Positions 39,871 to 50,625 of a stretch of DNA of 64,000 nucleotides are shown here, piece after piece (within the stretch, counting starts at the first letter, position 1; every line of letters begins with the position of its first letter). The stretch is from positions 5,516,372 through 5,580,371 of the forward strand of contig OX369286.1 in NCBI GenBank assembly GCA_947284805.1, given 5' to 3'. Under the pieces are notes generated by a model, which was not told where the DNA came from, did not search any database, and saw only the letters and a program-made list of their open reading frames with translations. Source of the stretch: Coleophora flavipennella (taxonomy: Eukaryota > Arthropoda > Insecta > Lepidoptera > Coleophoridae). Made by a program: the position numbers and the translations under genes.

Positions 39871-40150
39871 GAGCGTCGGTGGTGTAATGGCTAGGGCCGC
39901 TACCTCCTGTCCGGGAGGTCATGGTTCGGATCTTGCCACGTACCAATGTGTTTTCGAATTTCGATTTCATATGTACGTTTATCCGACCGCTCTTACGGTG
40001 AAGGTAAACCTGCACACGCCTGCGCAGAAACTCGAAGGTTGTGTGTGAAGTCGACCCGCACTGGGCCCGCGTGGTCGACTAAGGCCCGATCGCCCTAATT
40101 CAGGGTAGGCTCGAGCCCCTCGGTAGGGACGTAATATGAGCTGATGATGA
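39871..40150 (+). mobile_element. SINE A1, full length (inverted duplicate of 16765-17061)
   Basis: GAGCGTCGGTGGTGTAATGG head, B box GGTTCGGATC (one change), tail ATGAGCTGATGATG. A short deletion removes AACATCGTGAGGA after GTGAAGG. Confidence 0.85.
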
Positions 40151-41094
40151 CGACTTTAATTAAATACTTCTGGCGTTTTTGAAATTACATGTAGAATGAA
40201 GACGGAACGTAAACAAAGCTTACTTACAATCCAAAATGTAAAGAGGCCAGCACATTAAGGCGAGGCATTGATTATACAGTTGTCTCTGTCTTTTTCTTTA
40301 CGTGTAAAGAGTAAAGAAAATAACCACACTTTTGCACTTTTTCAATGTTTTTTCGTTAAAAAGTTTCAAAAAAGTGATTTAAATTAAATTTGAAAAAACA
40401 TTGACTACTTTGTTTGAAAAGAATAAAATTATGATATCAATTTCAAATTTAACAGAAATATTTTATATATTTTTTTCCTACAAATATTTATAGGCTTTGC
40501 TTCATATTGCTTCAATGTATGCTATGTTTGGGATTTTCAATAATCAAGTCAAGTTAATTTTATCGTGTAATGAACTTACAAGGGCCCTAGGTAGTATCCT
40601 TGAATATAAAAATTAAGAACAAAAAATTAAGAACGAAAAATTAAGAGGGAAACATTTTCTTAAATTTTTTGCTATGCGCTTCTCACTGCTTATTTGCCAA
40701 TATACCGCCTTAAGCTCACTGCTTATTTGCCAATAGAACGCCTTAAGCTTACTATCCTGAAAAACTGTGGGTTCGTAGATACTGAATATATTGGAAAATA
40801 AAACCACCATATTCTTTTTCACTCCGATCAAAGACTCACTTTACTTTTTCTTAAAAACATAGACAACGGATACAGACCGAGGTGCGTTCCGTAAGACTTA
40901 CTCGTAGAGCGATTTGGATCCATATACGCGTACGGTGTAGTGTGTAAATGACTCACCTCATCCTACGTGACATATTGGTTAAGCTGTAGTATATAAGATC
41001 ATAATTATCACATTTTATTAGCATTATACGAGCTACCACGGAGACGTTATACTTTAATAACTACGACCCGAAGTCCCATCATCGCAAAGGCATA
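40151..41094. other. Unassigned A+T-rich stretch
   Basis: No gene seen. A 32-base tandem duplication with CACTGCTTATTTGCCAATA lies at 40688-40748, and AAAAATTAAGAAC repeats at 40610-40645. Confidence 0.4.
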
Positions 41095-42735
41095 AGAACG
41101 GTACAAAGTCTAAAATGTTTTTTGATGTGTAACATCTTTGCTCTCGCTTTCCTGCAATTTGTGGGAGTGATTTCGTGAAATGGGATGGAAATGTGTAACA
41201 GGAAATGCGAACGTTTTTTAATTCTCGAAAACTAAGGTTGTCATAGCCATTCCGCCTAAACTACGTTTCAGATTTCGGGAGACTATTTTGACAAGAGTTT
41301 GAAAAATAAAATGTTGCCAGATTTGGAGAAAATTTAATAGTGATGAGGTGAATATCGATAGTTTACTATCGAATCGAACTATGTCAAAGTTGGCTTCGTA
41401 ATTTTTGCTCGCAAAATCGGAAATTTGAATTTGCCTGTTTCTACCCATATTTATGAACTTCAGAATTCAAATTTGCGACTTTGCGTCTGCCAACTTAGGT
41501 TGGGCGCACACTACGACAAAGCTGTTTCAAGACTTAAGTAGTGTGTTTTGTGACAATTTTGACAATTTCTAAAGCAGTCGTCTTACAGTGTGACGAGACT
41601 CTGAAGGCGCGTAGCTGGTATTGGAGGTATTGCAAAAAGGGCTCCTAAAATAAAATCCTTTTTAAAATTTGTTTTACTAGGCTTCGGGTTTCTCTTTACT
41701 GAGGCTTAGAACTGAAAACAATTTTCATTTATTGTTTTGATTTGGACGAAAACATTTAAATTCAAAATTGTTTTTAACACAAAAATATTAATATAAAATA
41801 ATATATACCCATATAATATTAATGACAATAAAAATATTTAATACAAAAACAAACATAAAGCTCAGGTACTGAATTTACTTTCAATGCGCTATCCACTAAT
41901 CATTGCCAATTATTTCGTCATCAGAATCATAAGCTGTTAATTCGTCATCAGAATCTTCATCGTCGTCAGTCACATTTATAATGAAGCGGCGCGGCGGCTT
42001 TGATATACACACGCAAGCGCCGTCGGCGCCTTTGATATACACGCGTATAGGGTTAAGCAATGTTCATCTAACTGTACTTGTAGTTTGTAAACTGTAATTT
42101 TATAAAACGGGCCCCTGCAACCTGCATTATAAATAAAACAAATATTACATCTTAAAACTTTGTAAATCCTGAAGCCTATAGTAAAACAAATGAAAAAAAG
42201 ATTTAAAAAAAAATAGGAGCCCTCCGTCAGGTGTTAGTAGCTGTCCTCGCAACCGATTCCGGTAGCCGTGTCGCAAGCGGTATCGGCAGCTATCCTAGAT
42301 GCCGGTGCCGGCAGCGGAGGTACTGTTAATAAAAAACTAGGCAGCCCTTTTAAGAGCACTACAGCCCGATTATTTGTTTAATTAGTTTACTCTTTGTAAT
42401 AATTAGTGGCAATACAATGTCCATATCATCCTAAATGTCTAATTAATAGATTAGATCACAGTAATGAACAGGTCACTATAACTTGTATCCAAAGCCGTAA
42501 ACTTTTTTTATCGATAGGAACAGCACTATCTATATTGTGGCAACATTTGTGCATATTGACTTGTCAAACTAGTCTCCCGAAATCTGAAACGTAGTTTAGT
42601 GTGATGGCAAAGGCAAAGATGACATACTACTATTCGAAGGGTCGGCCCGTGAATGTACGACCCGATAATTAATTAATTTCATAAGTATTTTGTAACATGT
42701 TACACATAATATGCGAGTACTGTAGGTCTAGTTTT
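41095..42735 (+). mobile_element. Element of family R5, long copy
   Basis: Left part CTCGCTTTCCTGCAATTTGT, GGGAGTGATTTCGTGAAA and right part CATGTTACACATAATATGCG, AGTACTGTAGG match 20245-20930. An inverted pair within it (AACTACGTTTCAGATTTCGG at 41261 and its rc at 42570-42600) brackets 1.3 kb. Contents include the acidic frame described next. No transposase found. Confidence 0.4.
41900..42000 (-). CDS. Possible acidic C-terminal coding end
   Basis: Minus strand reads NVTDDDEDSDDELTAYDSDD, EIIGND and stop near 41903, followed by A+T-rich sequence with AATAAATGAA, as in a 3' untranslated region. Acidic serine-aspartate tracts of this kind occur in transposases of the piggyBac type and in many nuclear proteins. 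Too short to name; start and exon limits unknown. Confidence 0.2.
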
Positions 42736-42760
42736 TTTTTTATTTAATTATTTTTAATTA

Positions 42761-42960
42761 ACAATTGGTAAGCCCTTCGTATCATCTCACCTGATGGTAA
42801 ATGACAATGATGCTGAAGATGGGAGCGGGCTTACCAAGATTCCCTAACGCAATGGAGAACTGGCTATCTTATCTTCAAGCCGGAACACATCAATGATGTT
42901 AACACTGATGTTTTGGCGGCAAGACTTAGATAAGATGATGGTAGCTAGCCAGATGGTCTT
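42761..42960 (-). mobile_element. SINE B, 3' part
   Basis: ACAATTGGTAAGCCCTTCGT, ATCATCTCACCTGATGGTAA, CAACGCAATGGAGAACTGG, up to GATGGTAGCTAGCCAGATGG, where it stops before the head. Confidence 0.8.
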
Positions 42961-42964
42961 GCTA

Positions 42965-43604
42965 GATGTGCTAGCCTCTGTACTTATCTACCGTTAACAA
43001 ACACTTAGAATACAATTTAATGAATTTCAATGTTTCGATTCTATCAGCGACTAAAAAACCTGCCTTTTCTCGAAATGGAAATTCTGTCATATTCTCCATA
43101 AGGAATGTTGAACGCTTTAAAATATGAGGCGGACTCTGCGGTGAGGCTTAGGATTCCATCACCCGCCGCCGTACAATAAAACTCGATGGTATTTCGAACA
43201 TGTCAGGTAATAAACTTGAAAGTCGCGCTCCATGCTTTACTTCGAGTGCTATAAATCTACTAGAAGAATTAGGTAATTTATTTTTATTGACATTGATATA
43301 TCTACTTCATTTCCAATACTTTGTATCTGTTTTTTTTTCAACGGACTTCCAAAAAGGAGGAGGTTCTCAATTCGACTGTATGTTTTTTTTAAGTTTGTTA
43401 CGCAATATCTTGTCATATTGTGATCTGATTTTCATGATTCATTTTTTATTCAATAGGGTATGCTCCCGAGTTGGTCCCATATAAATTTTATCCAAATCAG
43501 TGCAGTAATTTATTAGAAAATTAACAAAAACCAAAAATAATAATTCAAAATTGTACTTAGTTGTTGCGATGGATGTCGGGTTTTTAACGTGTTTAGCGTT
43601 TTCA
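42965..43604. other. Unassigned stretch
   Basis: No gene recognised. TTCAACGGACTTCCAAAAAG with GGAGGAGGTTCTCAATTC at 43336-43374 is part of a repeat common in Lepidoptera; a related text (AACCCGACTGCCCAAAAAGA) is at 50780. Confidence 0.35.
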
Positions 43605-43680
43605 ATTATTTATTAAAAATTTACTGCAACTCACCTGATGGGAAGTGATGATGCAGTGGAGGATGCAGTCTGATAAGTTG
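43605..43680 (-). mobile_element. SINE C fragment
   Basis: TTACTGCAACTCACCTGATG and GGAAGTGATGATGCAGTGGA, matching the 3' part of family C. Confidence 0.45.
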
Positions 43681-43757
43681 TTAAAGTTAATTTATTCAGG
43701 CGTTAATTTAGGGCATTCTATAATCAGATGTTTAATAGTTATCATTATCTTACTATT

Positions 43758-44062
43758 CCACTCGAGAACTTTACTGCCCCATCGGCCATCTGTTCTACGA
43801 GCTATGTGCCCTGCCCACTGCCACTTTAGTTTAGCGATTCTGTGAGTTATGTCGGTTACTTTAGTTCTCCTGCGGATCTCTTCGTTTCTGACCGCGCACC
43901 TGAAAACGTAGCGTAGGCAGGCCTTCCACGCGGTGGACCGACGACCTGATGAAGATCGCGGGAAGCCGATGGATGCGGGCAGCGCAGGACTGGTCGTCGT
44001 GGAAATCCTTGGGGGAGGCCTTTGTCCAGCAGTGGACGATTTTTGGCTGATATGATGATGAT
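43758..44062. mobile_element. RTE-like LINE end with inverted 5' part
   Basis: 43893-44062 is the plus-strand 3' end (CGCACCTGAAAACGTAGCGT, ending GGCTGATATGATGATGAT). 43758-43892 is the directly preceding coding part in reverse (CCACTCGAGAACTTTACTGC ... ATCTCTTCGTTTCTG). In the LINE the outer edge of the inverted part (CTCGAGTGG) adjoins the start of the 3' part ([CG]ACCGCGCACC), the outcome of twin priming. Confidence 0.75.
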
Positions 44063-44063
44063 C

Positions 44064-44510
44064 TTGCTATTCCGCTGTTAAGTTTCTGCGCAAGATGGAA
44101 CGCAAATACTTCGGGAAAAGTACGCACATACCACTGCACGTGAAACGGCTTAACTGGTGTCGAGTGTTTTCATTGTTTCTGTGCACCAGTATGTAATAAC
44201 GTTCTATTTCGCGCAGAAACTTAACGGCGGAACAGCAAAGTTATCATAATTTTTTATCATCAGTTATATATTGTGTCTGATAAATGTAGATAGATCAATC
44301 GCACGTAATATAATGCAATGACCCACTTTTTAACTGTTCAACTAGTTAAGTTAAGAAAAAGGAAATATAGCTAGTCAGTTCATAAGTTTTGTTACATAAT
44401 TAAAACTTTGAATTATGAATGCGGGCCACAAAGTTTTTTTTAAATAAAATTTTCGATGTTTTACATAAAAATGTGCACTATTTCGATTTTCGATTATTTT
44501 TAAATATGCA
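44064..44510. other. Unassigned stretch
   Basis: No gene seen. AAGTTTCTGCGCAAGATGGA at 44080 and an inverted GCGCAGAAACTTAACGGCGG at 44212 form a 130-base hairpin-like pair. Confidence 0.4.
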
Positions 44511-44514
44511 GTGG

Positions 44515-45123
44515 ACGCTTAAAGAAAACCGAGTCACAGATCACTAAACAGTTACTACGAGTTGCGGTTATCGCGTTGCATAGGTGCGGTTACGCGCCAA
44601 ATCAGATTTTTTCACTTCTGAAAAATTTTAAAATAACTAAATGATTCATTTATCTCTCCATCAAACGATGTAATGAGGATTCAAGTGTAAAAAACAGAAA
44701 AGGAAGTGGTTGCCCTCGCACTGTTAGGACTCCAGCAATGATGAAAGCTGTAAAGTTGCGAATCTAAAGAAATCCCATGCGTAAGCAGAAATTGTTGGGC
44801 CTTCAGATGGGTTTAAGCAGAATCACAGTGAAAAGGTTCTTAAATGAATAACTAGGACTTCGAGCTTATCGAAGAAGAACAGGACATCGTTTAGATGCGC
44901 GTTTAGATAATAGATCCTAGACTCCGTTTTGTTGAAGCAGTACGCCGCCGTAGAAAAAGCACCGTGAAATTATTTTTTCAGATGAAGGAATTTTTACCGT
45001 GGAGGAGAGCTACAATAAACAAAATGACAAAGTGTACGCCCACAACAGTGAAGAAGCGAGCAGCCGCATTCCGCATGTCCAGCGAGGCCATTTTCCCTCA
45101 TCACTCATGGTTTGGCTGGGAGT
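44515..45123 (+). pseudogene. Tc1/mariner-superfamily transposase fossil
   Basis: Across frames: SGCPRTVRTPAMMKAVK, NPMRKQKLLGLQMGLSRITV, KRFLNE, LGLRAYRRRTGHRLDARLD, then EIIFSDEGIFTVEESYNKQN, DKVYAHNSEEASSRIPHVQR and GHFPSSLMVWLGVS. The order (paired-like DNA-binding part with RTPA and RKQK, AYRRRTGH linker, S/T-D-E-x-x-F-T-V-E-E with the first catalytic aspartate) is that of a Tc1-like transposase. Several stops and frameshifts. It is cut at 45124 by a LINE, and the later catalytic D and D/E are not found beyond it. Confidence 0.8.
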
Positions 45124-45440
45124 GTCATCATCATCATCATCATATCAACCGAAGGACGTCCACTGCTGGACATAGGTCTCCCACAAGGATTTCCACAACG
45201 ATCGTTTCTGCGCTGCCCACATCCAGCGGCTTCCCGTGACCTTCACCAGGTCATCGGTCCACCGAGTGGGAGGCCTGCTTACACTAAGTTTTCTGCTGCG
45301 TGGTCGCCACTCGAGAACTTGTGATGTACTTGCCGTTGATATTGATTCCAAGTGCACCCCAGCCCAAAAGCTTAAAAAGGGCGGCGGTGAACAGTTTCGG
45401 AAATAAAACGTCTCCCTGTCTCACCCCTCGTTATTCTATA
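45124..45440 (-). pseudogene. RTE-like LINE, RT and C-terminal parts fused by deletion
   Basis: Minus strand: RGVRQGDVLFPKLFTAAL, FKLLGWGALGINING, then directly a KVLEWRPR(S)RKLSVSRPPT-type C-terminus and the tail with CATCATCATCATCAT in rc. Several hundred codons between RT motif B and the C-terminal part are missing. It is inserted in a Tc1-like transposase after TGGGAGTGTC. Confidence 0.75.
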
Positions 45441-45537
45441 TCCGGGGTCAATTTGAATAACTTTAATTAGCAGAAGAATCGATGTTTTAGTAAGTTTCTT
45501 TTGGTATATAAATGGTTACTATGAAAACAAACATATA

Positions 45538-45842
45538 TCATCATCATATCAGCTAATATACGCCTCCACCGAGAGGCTCGAGCCTACTCTGAATTAGGGC
45601 GATCGGGCCTAAGTCGACCACACTGGCCCAGTGCGAGTTGGTCGCCTTCACACACAACCTTAGAGTTTCTTCGCAGGTGTGTGCAGGTTTTCCTCACGAT
45701 GTTTTTCCTTCACCGTTAAAGTAATCGGTGAGTAATATGTACGTAAGTTTCAAAAAACTCATTGTTACATTGGCCGTCCGGATTTGAACCCGGTACCTCT
45801 GGTTATGAGGACCGAGTCGTTACCGGTTGAGCCATCGACGCT
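45538..45842 (-). mobile_element. SINE A2, full length
   Basis: Minus-strand head AGCGTCGATGGCTCAACCGG, B box GGGTTCAAATCCGG, body and tail TGATATGATGATGA. Confidence 0.85.
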
Positions 45843-45867
45843 TTTTTTTGTTGGAATCAATCATATA

Positions 45868-46138
45868 CAGGGTGTAACAAAATTGGTGTAGGTCCAGTTA
45901 CCTGGGGCTTCTTCTCATCATACTGAACAACTTTCCCCGAAGAATCCATAGTCAATTCTCAAAAAAAAATTGGACCCACCATACTAAAATGCACAAAATT
46001 GGTCGATCAGCTGATCGATTTGTATGATGAAAAAATATTTTTTTTGTGAATTTAAGCAAATTTGTAGAACAAAAGTTGTTCAGTATGATGAATAGAAGCC
46101 CCAGTTAACGGGACCTCCACCAATTTTGTTACACTCTG
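45868..46138. mobile_element. CAGGGTGTAAC TIR family, reference copy
   Basis: CAGGGTGTAACAAAATTGGT at 45868 and CACCAATTTTGTTACACTCT plus G at 46138: inverted ends of about 28 bases. TATA on both sides (45864-45867, 46139-46142). 271 bp. Interior has GGTCGATCAGCTGATCGATT and CATACTGAACAACTTTCCCC, the latter related to the 13-kb minisatellite. Non-coding. Its TA-type target and small size suggest a Tc1/mariner-driven MITE, but no partner is seen here. Confidence 0.85.
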
Positions 46139-46143
46139 TATAA

Positions 46144-47226
46144 GGAAAGTAAATTACCCATTTATTCATCTCTGCCATTCATAATATTCGTTCCTATCGT
46201 GCAAACCCTATCTAGTCATTCCAAACTCTCTCTGCGTCGCATAACTTTTACCTGGAATGTGGCAATATTTCCGCAGCGAGCGAAATGTAATTAATCAAAA
46301 AGTTTTCAGGACCAACCCCTAATACTCCCCCTAGGGGTGTCAAGAGTAACGCTACCCTGACACTTTGTTTAGAACAATTTTATTTTTGTGGGTAATTTCA
46401 ATGTATTCTGTTTTCCATCATTTGTTCGCAGGTTCACTCTCATTGATCAAAATGTCAAACGCAAATTTGTTTTCGTGGAATCTTCGAAATCTTTTTGTAT
46501 AAAAAGCCCCTTTTATATTCTTTTTATCTTTCAATAATACACGACAGCCTTTGTAGAAGTATAAAATTATTTCAAAGAATAAGATACCTTTTCTACCTAC
46601 TGCTTCAACTAAAGGAGAATGAGCAAAATTTAATAGAGCGTAGGCTATCCGCGATTACGAATGATTGTGTTTTTTATGTGGTTTAGTCTAAAAATTACTG
46701 TGGAAAAGCTTTATCGCCGAAATGTTAAAAAAAATAACAAATATTACCTACTGTTTTTAGCTGCTTAGATAATTTTTCCTGGCTTATACTTATTACAATA
46801 ATAAATAAGTAAACTGATAACACATCCAGATTATTAAATATATAAATAAAAAAATATAAACATAAATAAAAAAAAATTATAGATAAATAATTATTTATGT
46901 TTTTTATTTTTTAAATTCAGTATCGCAAGACGTTTCGAATTAAATAATAGTAGTTTACACACGTGTTCGCATTAACAATATAATAAACGATGTTTATCTA
47001 TGTATTAACATTTAAATATAATTAAATAAAAAGTAATTTAAATGAAATACAATGTTACGTTAATGGTAAAATTTGTTCCTTACATTAGTTTCATTTGCCA
47101 CTATTTATGTCCATAGCCGCCGATAGCCTAAAAACGCACATTGTCCTTGGCGTTGGAGAATCTTGGCAGGCCTGCTTTCATCTACGGCTTCATCGTGACT
47201 TTATTTACATTATTAGATAATATGAC
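46144..47226. other. Unassigned A+T-rich stretch
   Basis: No gene or family recognised. 46800-46920 is nearly pure A+T. Confidence 0.4.
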
Positions 47227-47515
47227 AGCGTCGGTGGCGCAACGGCAAGGGTAATTTGGTAAGTCGTGGTTCGAGTCCTGTCAGGTACCAATGTGTTTTC
47301 GAATTTCGATCTCACATGTACGTTTATCAAACGCTCTTACAGTGAAGGAAAACATCGTGAGGAAACCTGCACACAACTGCGAGGAACCTCGAAGGTTGTG
47401 TGTGAAGTTGACCAACCCGCACTGGGCCCACGTGGTCGACTAAGGCCCGATCGCCCTAATTCAGGGTAGGCTCGAGCCCCTCGGTGGGGACGTTTATATG
47501 AGCTGATGTGATGAT
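47227..47515 (+). mobile_element. SINE A1, full length
   Basis: AGCGTCGGTGGCGCAACGGC, B box GGTTCGAGTCC, tail GAGCTGATGTGATGATGTGA. A short deletion lies between the A and B boxes. Confidence 0.85.
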
Positions 47516-47988
47516 GTGATGAGGTAATATGAAGCCAATGTAACTCCAAGAAGTCCTTAACTATTTTTACGGTGTCCCACAGGGAGCTATCGCTAAACGC
47601 CGTTTAAATTGCTGACAAGTTCGCCATTAATATTCCAGAAGTGTTTGCTGATCCCGCAGGTGCTAGCTACAAGTTACTGAACAACTTGCAGATCAGGAGG
47701 AACCTGGCGTCTGGCCAGGCGGGAGTATTCTGAATGAGATTCGAAGAATTTCAGTTCAATTTTAGGATTTCGTACCTCAAAAGAAAAAAATGGAACTCTT
47801 ATGGATCACTCTGTTTTACTTCTGTGTGTCTGTCCGTCTGTCAAGACTATTTTTTTCAGAAACTAGTAAAAGTAATATCAACTTGATTTTGTATTAAAAT
47901 TAAATGCTCGAGTCTACTGTCCATTGAGGTGCATTTTTAAACCTTTAATACGACGCAATTAAAAAAATACGGCCATTTATATTACTTA
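47516..47988. other. Unassigned stretch
   Basis: A short plus frame at 47600-47730 reads FAINIPEVFADPAGASYKLL and NNLQIRRNLASGQAGVF then stop. It may be coding debris but is too short to name. Confidence 0.3.
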
Positions 47989-48240
47989 CTAGCTGATGCC
48001 CGCAGCTTCGCCTGCGTGGATATCGAGATTTTTATTATGAACCTTGTCGAGCGCTGTACAACTCGCAAAAGTTTAATCGTAATCGATTCTCTACTTTTCG
48101 ACTTTTGCCGACACAAACATACGGAAGGTGAATTTTTATAACTGACTCAAAAAACCTATATGGTACTTCCCGTTGACTTAGAATTTTAAAATTTGGCAAT
48201 AGCCTAGGTCTCACTCTTTAACAAAAGTAAAATTAAAATT
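47989..48240 (-). mobile_element. Short Helitron 3' part
   Basis: On the minus strand it ends CCACGCAGGCGAAGCTGCGG, GCATCAGCTAG at 47989 with T following. AATAGCCTAGGTCTCACTC near 48200 matches the GTAGCCTATGTC block of the group. The 5' end is not clear. Confidence 0.65.
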
Positions 48241-48256
48241 CGTAAGTTGTTAATTT

Positions 48257-48612
48257 GATGTCACATTATCATCATCATCATCATCAAAATAAATATATCA
48301 GCCGAAAACCGTCCACTGCTGGACAAAGGCTACCCCCCCGGGTTTCCACGACGACCGGTCCTGAGCTGCCCGCATCCATCGGCTTCCCGCGATCTTCACA
48401 AGGTCGTCGGTCCATCGCGTGGGAATCTGAAACGAGGAGATCCGCAGGACAACTAAAGTAACCGACATGACTCACAGAATCGCTAAACTGAAGTGACAGT
48501 GGGCAGGGCACATAGCTCGTAGAACAGCTGGCCGATGGGATAGTAAAGTTCTCGAGTGGCGATCGCGCACCGGAAAACGCACCGGCAGGCCTCCCACGCG
48601 ATGTCACATTAT
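48257..48612 (-). mobile_element. RTE-like LINE insertion, twin-primed, with target duplication
   Basis: GATGTCACATTAT occurs at 48257-48269 and 48600-48612, a 13-bp target duplication. From the left: the rc of the (ATGATG) tail and the 3' end up to CCATCGCGTGGG (about 48424), then the preceding coding part in plus orientation (GAAACGAGGAGATCCGCAGG ... CCTCCCACGCGATG). Both parts contain CCCACGCGATG, so the breakpoints overlap by 11 bases. This is the full signature of twin priming. Confidence 0.85.
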
Positions 48613-48753
48613 ATAAAAAAAAAGAGATTAAAAGCTTACATTTACATTTTTTACTCATTGATCCTTTTAGGGGTCCATATCCATAAGTGTAGTGATGCGG
48701 AACTCTTTATGCGTAAGTCAAACTCATACTTGTCTGGTTTTTTTTTAGTAAAA

Positions 48754-49075
48754 CTAGCTTTTGACCGCGGCTTCGCCCGCGTGAGCATCGTTTATAAGAC
48801 TGGCTGTTAGGGTGAGTAGTGCGCGAGCCGCAGGCGGCTCGCGAGCGTGGAATTGAGGTTGGCCCAGATCCCTCGGGAACTATGTCGGGCTATGCTAAAT
48901 TGTAGTCTATGTCACTTTCCACTCCCTAAACCATCTTCCCGCAAAAAATTATGACAATCCGTGCTCCCTTACGAAGTTTGAAACAACCAAAAAACTGTTT
49001 TCTTTTCCAGTTCCCTCAGGATTCATAAACTGTACTGGACTGTGCTATTTTCACAAAATAAAAGATCAGCCATAC
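48754..49075 (-). mobile_element. Short Helitron, 5' end cut by a SINE
   Basis: Minus-strand end GGGCGAAGCCGCGGTCAAAA then GCTAG at 48754, flank A at 48753. Interior GAGCCGCAGGCGGCTCGCGA is a strong hairpin (also at 10440-10465). The 5' TC end is missing where SINE A starts at 49081. Confidence 0.8.
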
Positions 49076-49080
49076 ATTTG

Positions 49081-49370
49081 TCGTTGGTGGCTTAACGGTT
49101 AGCGCCGCTACCTCCTGTCCGGGAGTTCGTGGTTCGAATCCTTCCACTAATGTCATCATTACTAAATTCAAATTTCGATTTCATATGTACGTTTATCCGA
49201 CGCTCTTACGGTGAAGGTAAACCTGCACACGCCTGCCAAGAATTTCGAAGGTTGTGTTTGAAGTCGACCATCTCGCACTGGGCCCGCGAGGTCGACTAAG
49301 GTCCGATCGCCTTAATTCAGGATATGCTCGAGCCCCTCGGTGGGGACGTAAATATGAGTTGATATGATGA
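49081..49370 (+). mobile_element. SINE A1, full length
   Basis: TCGTTGGTGGCTTAACGGTT, B box GGTTCGAATCC, tail GTTGATATGATGA. Confidence 0.85.
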
Positions 49371-49609
49371 ACAACCCTACCCTATCCAATTTTAAATCAT
49401 TTTCAAAACTCCAAAGATTCCGGAATAGGGTGACGGGAGTTACACAGCCACTGTAAAACTTTCATAATTTTGCGAAGTTCCAAATTTTGTCTCGGTGTCT
49501 GTCACACAGAACTTTTGGAAGGTGAAACATTTTATCTTGTCAATTAGAATGTAAGTTGACTGTTTGTATTTCTATGTTTCGTTTATAGTTTGTTTTTACT
49601 TGAACAAGA

Positions 49610-49909
49610 AGCGTCGGTAGCTCAACCGGTAACGACTCGGTCCTCCTAACCAGAGGTGCCGGCTTCAAATCCGGACGGCCAATGTACCAATGAGTTTTTC
49701 GTAACTTACGTACAATATACTCACCGATTGCTTTAACGGTGAAGGAAAACATCGTGAGGAAACCTGCACACACCTGCGAGGAAACTCGAAGGTTGTGTGT
49801 GAAGTTGACCAACCCGCACTGGGCCCGCGTGGTCGACTAATGCCCGATCGCTCTAATTCAGGGTAGGCTCGAGCCCCTCGGTGCGGACGTATATGAGCTG
49901 GTATGATGA
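49610..49909 (+). mobile_element. SINE A2, full length
   Basis: AGCGTCGGTAGCTCAACCGG, B box GCTTCAAATCCGGACGG, tail ATGAGCTGGTATGATGA. Confidence 0.85.
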
Positions 49910-49966
49910 CTTGAGTAAATAATAAGACTCATTTTTTGTTTCATCGTTCAATTAGATAATTTTTGA

Positions 49967-50625
49967 CTAGTTGCTTCCTGCGACTTCATTCGCGCTTTAT
50001 CGCATTATTCGCGGAAAATTGAAAACAACTGGATGTCAACAACAGCACAACCTATTGTTTCAGAGCAGGTTCTTAGACATGTTTTATGGCGGTAGACCAC
50101 CAGAGAGCGCTGCAGCAGCCAGGATCGTTGGCTCTCATGTCTATCTCGAAAACTGCTGGGTCGATTTCCTTGCAGTTTTTTTCATTAAAAGGGTATTATT
50201 TCAGAGCAAGTTCTTAGACATGTTTTATGGCGGTAGAACACCAGAGAGCGCTGCAGCAGCCAGGATCGTTGGCGCTAATGTTGTCATCTATCTCGAAAAC
50301 TGCTGGGTCGATTTCTTTGCAGTTTTTTTGCATTAAAAAGGTATTATTTCAGAGCAGTTTCTTAGACATTTTTTTTGGAGGTAGATCACCAAGGAGTACT
50401 GCAGCAGCCAAGATGGTTGGCACTTAACGGCTTCTTAGAAACTATGCAGCCGACTCCGATGCGGTTTTTTTTTCATTTATTTAGTTTTCATTCTAGAGCA
50501 GGTTTTATGACATATTTTACAGCAGTAGACTACCAGGGGCGCTGCAGCAGCCAGATGGTTGGCGTTTAAGGGTTTCTCAGGGACTATTCAACCAATTCCG
50601 CTGCGGGTTTTTTTTGTATGTCTTT
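49967..50625 (+). repeat. Tandem array, about 143-base unit, CTCF-like motif
   Basis: Units start near 50056, 50199, 50342 and 50490: TTTCAGAGCAGGTTCTTAGA, CATGTTTTATGGCGGTAGAC, CACCAGAGAGCGCTGCAGCA, ATCTCGAAAACTGCTGGGTC. The left edge ACTAGTTGCTTCCTGCGACT looks like a Helitron 3' end in reverse (CTAG at 49968). Overlapping open frames here are repeat translations, not genes. Confidence 0.8.

Noticed and set aside
49971..50336. 121-codon open frame with repeated FLDMFYGG text
   Set aside because: Translation of the 143-base tandem array; the same words recur in shifted frames in the next units.
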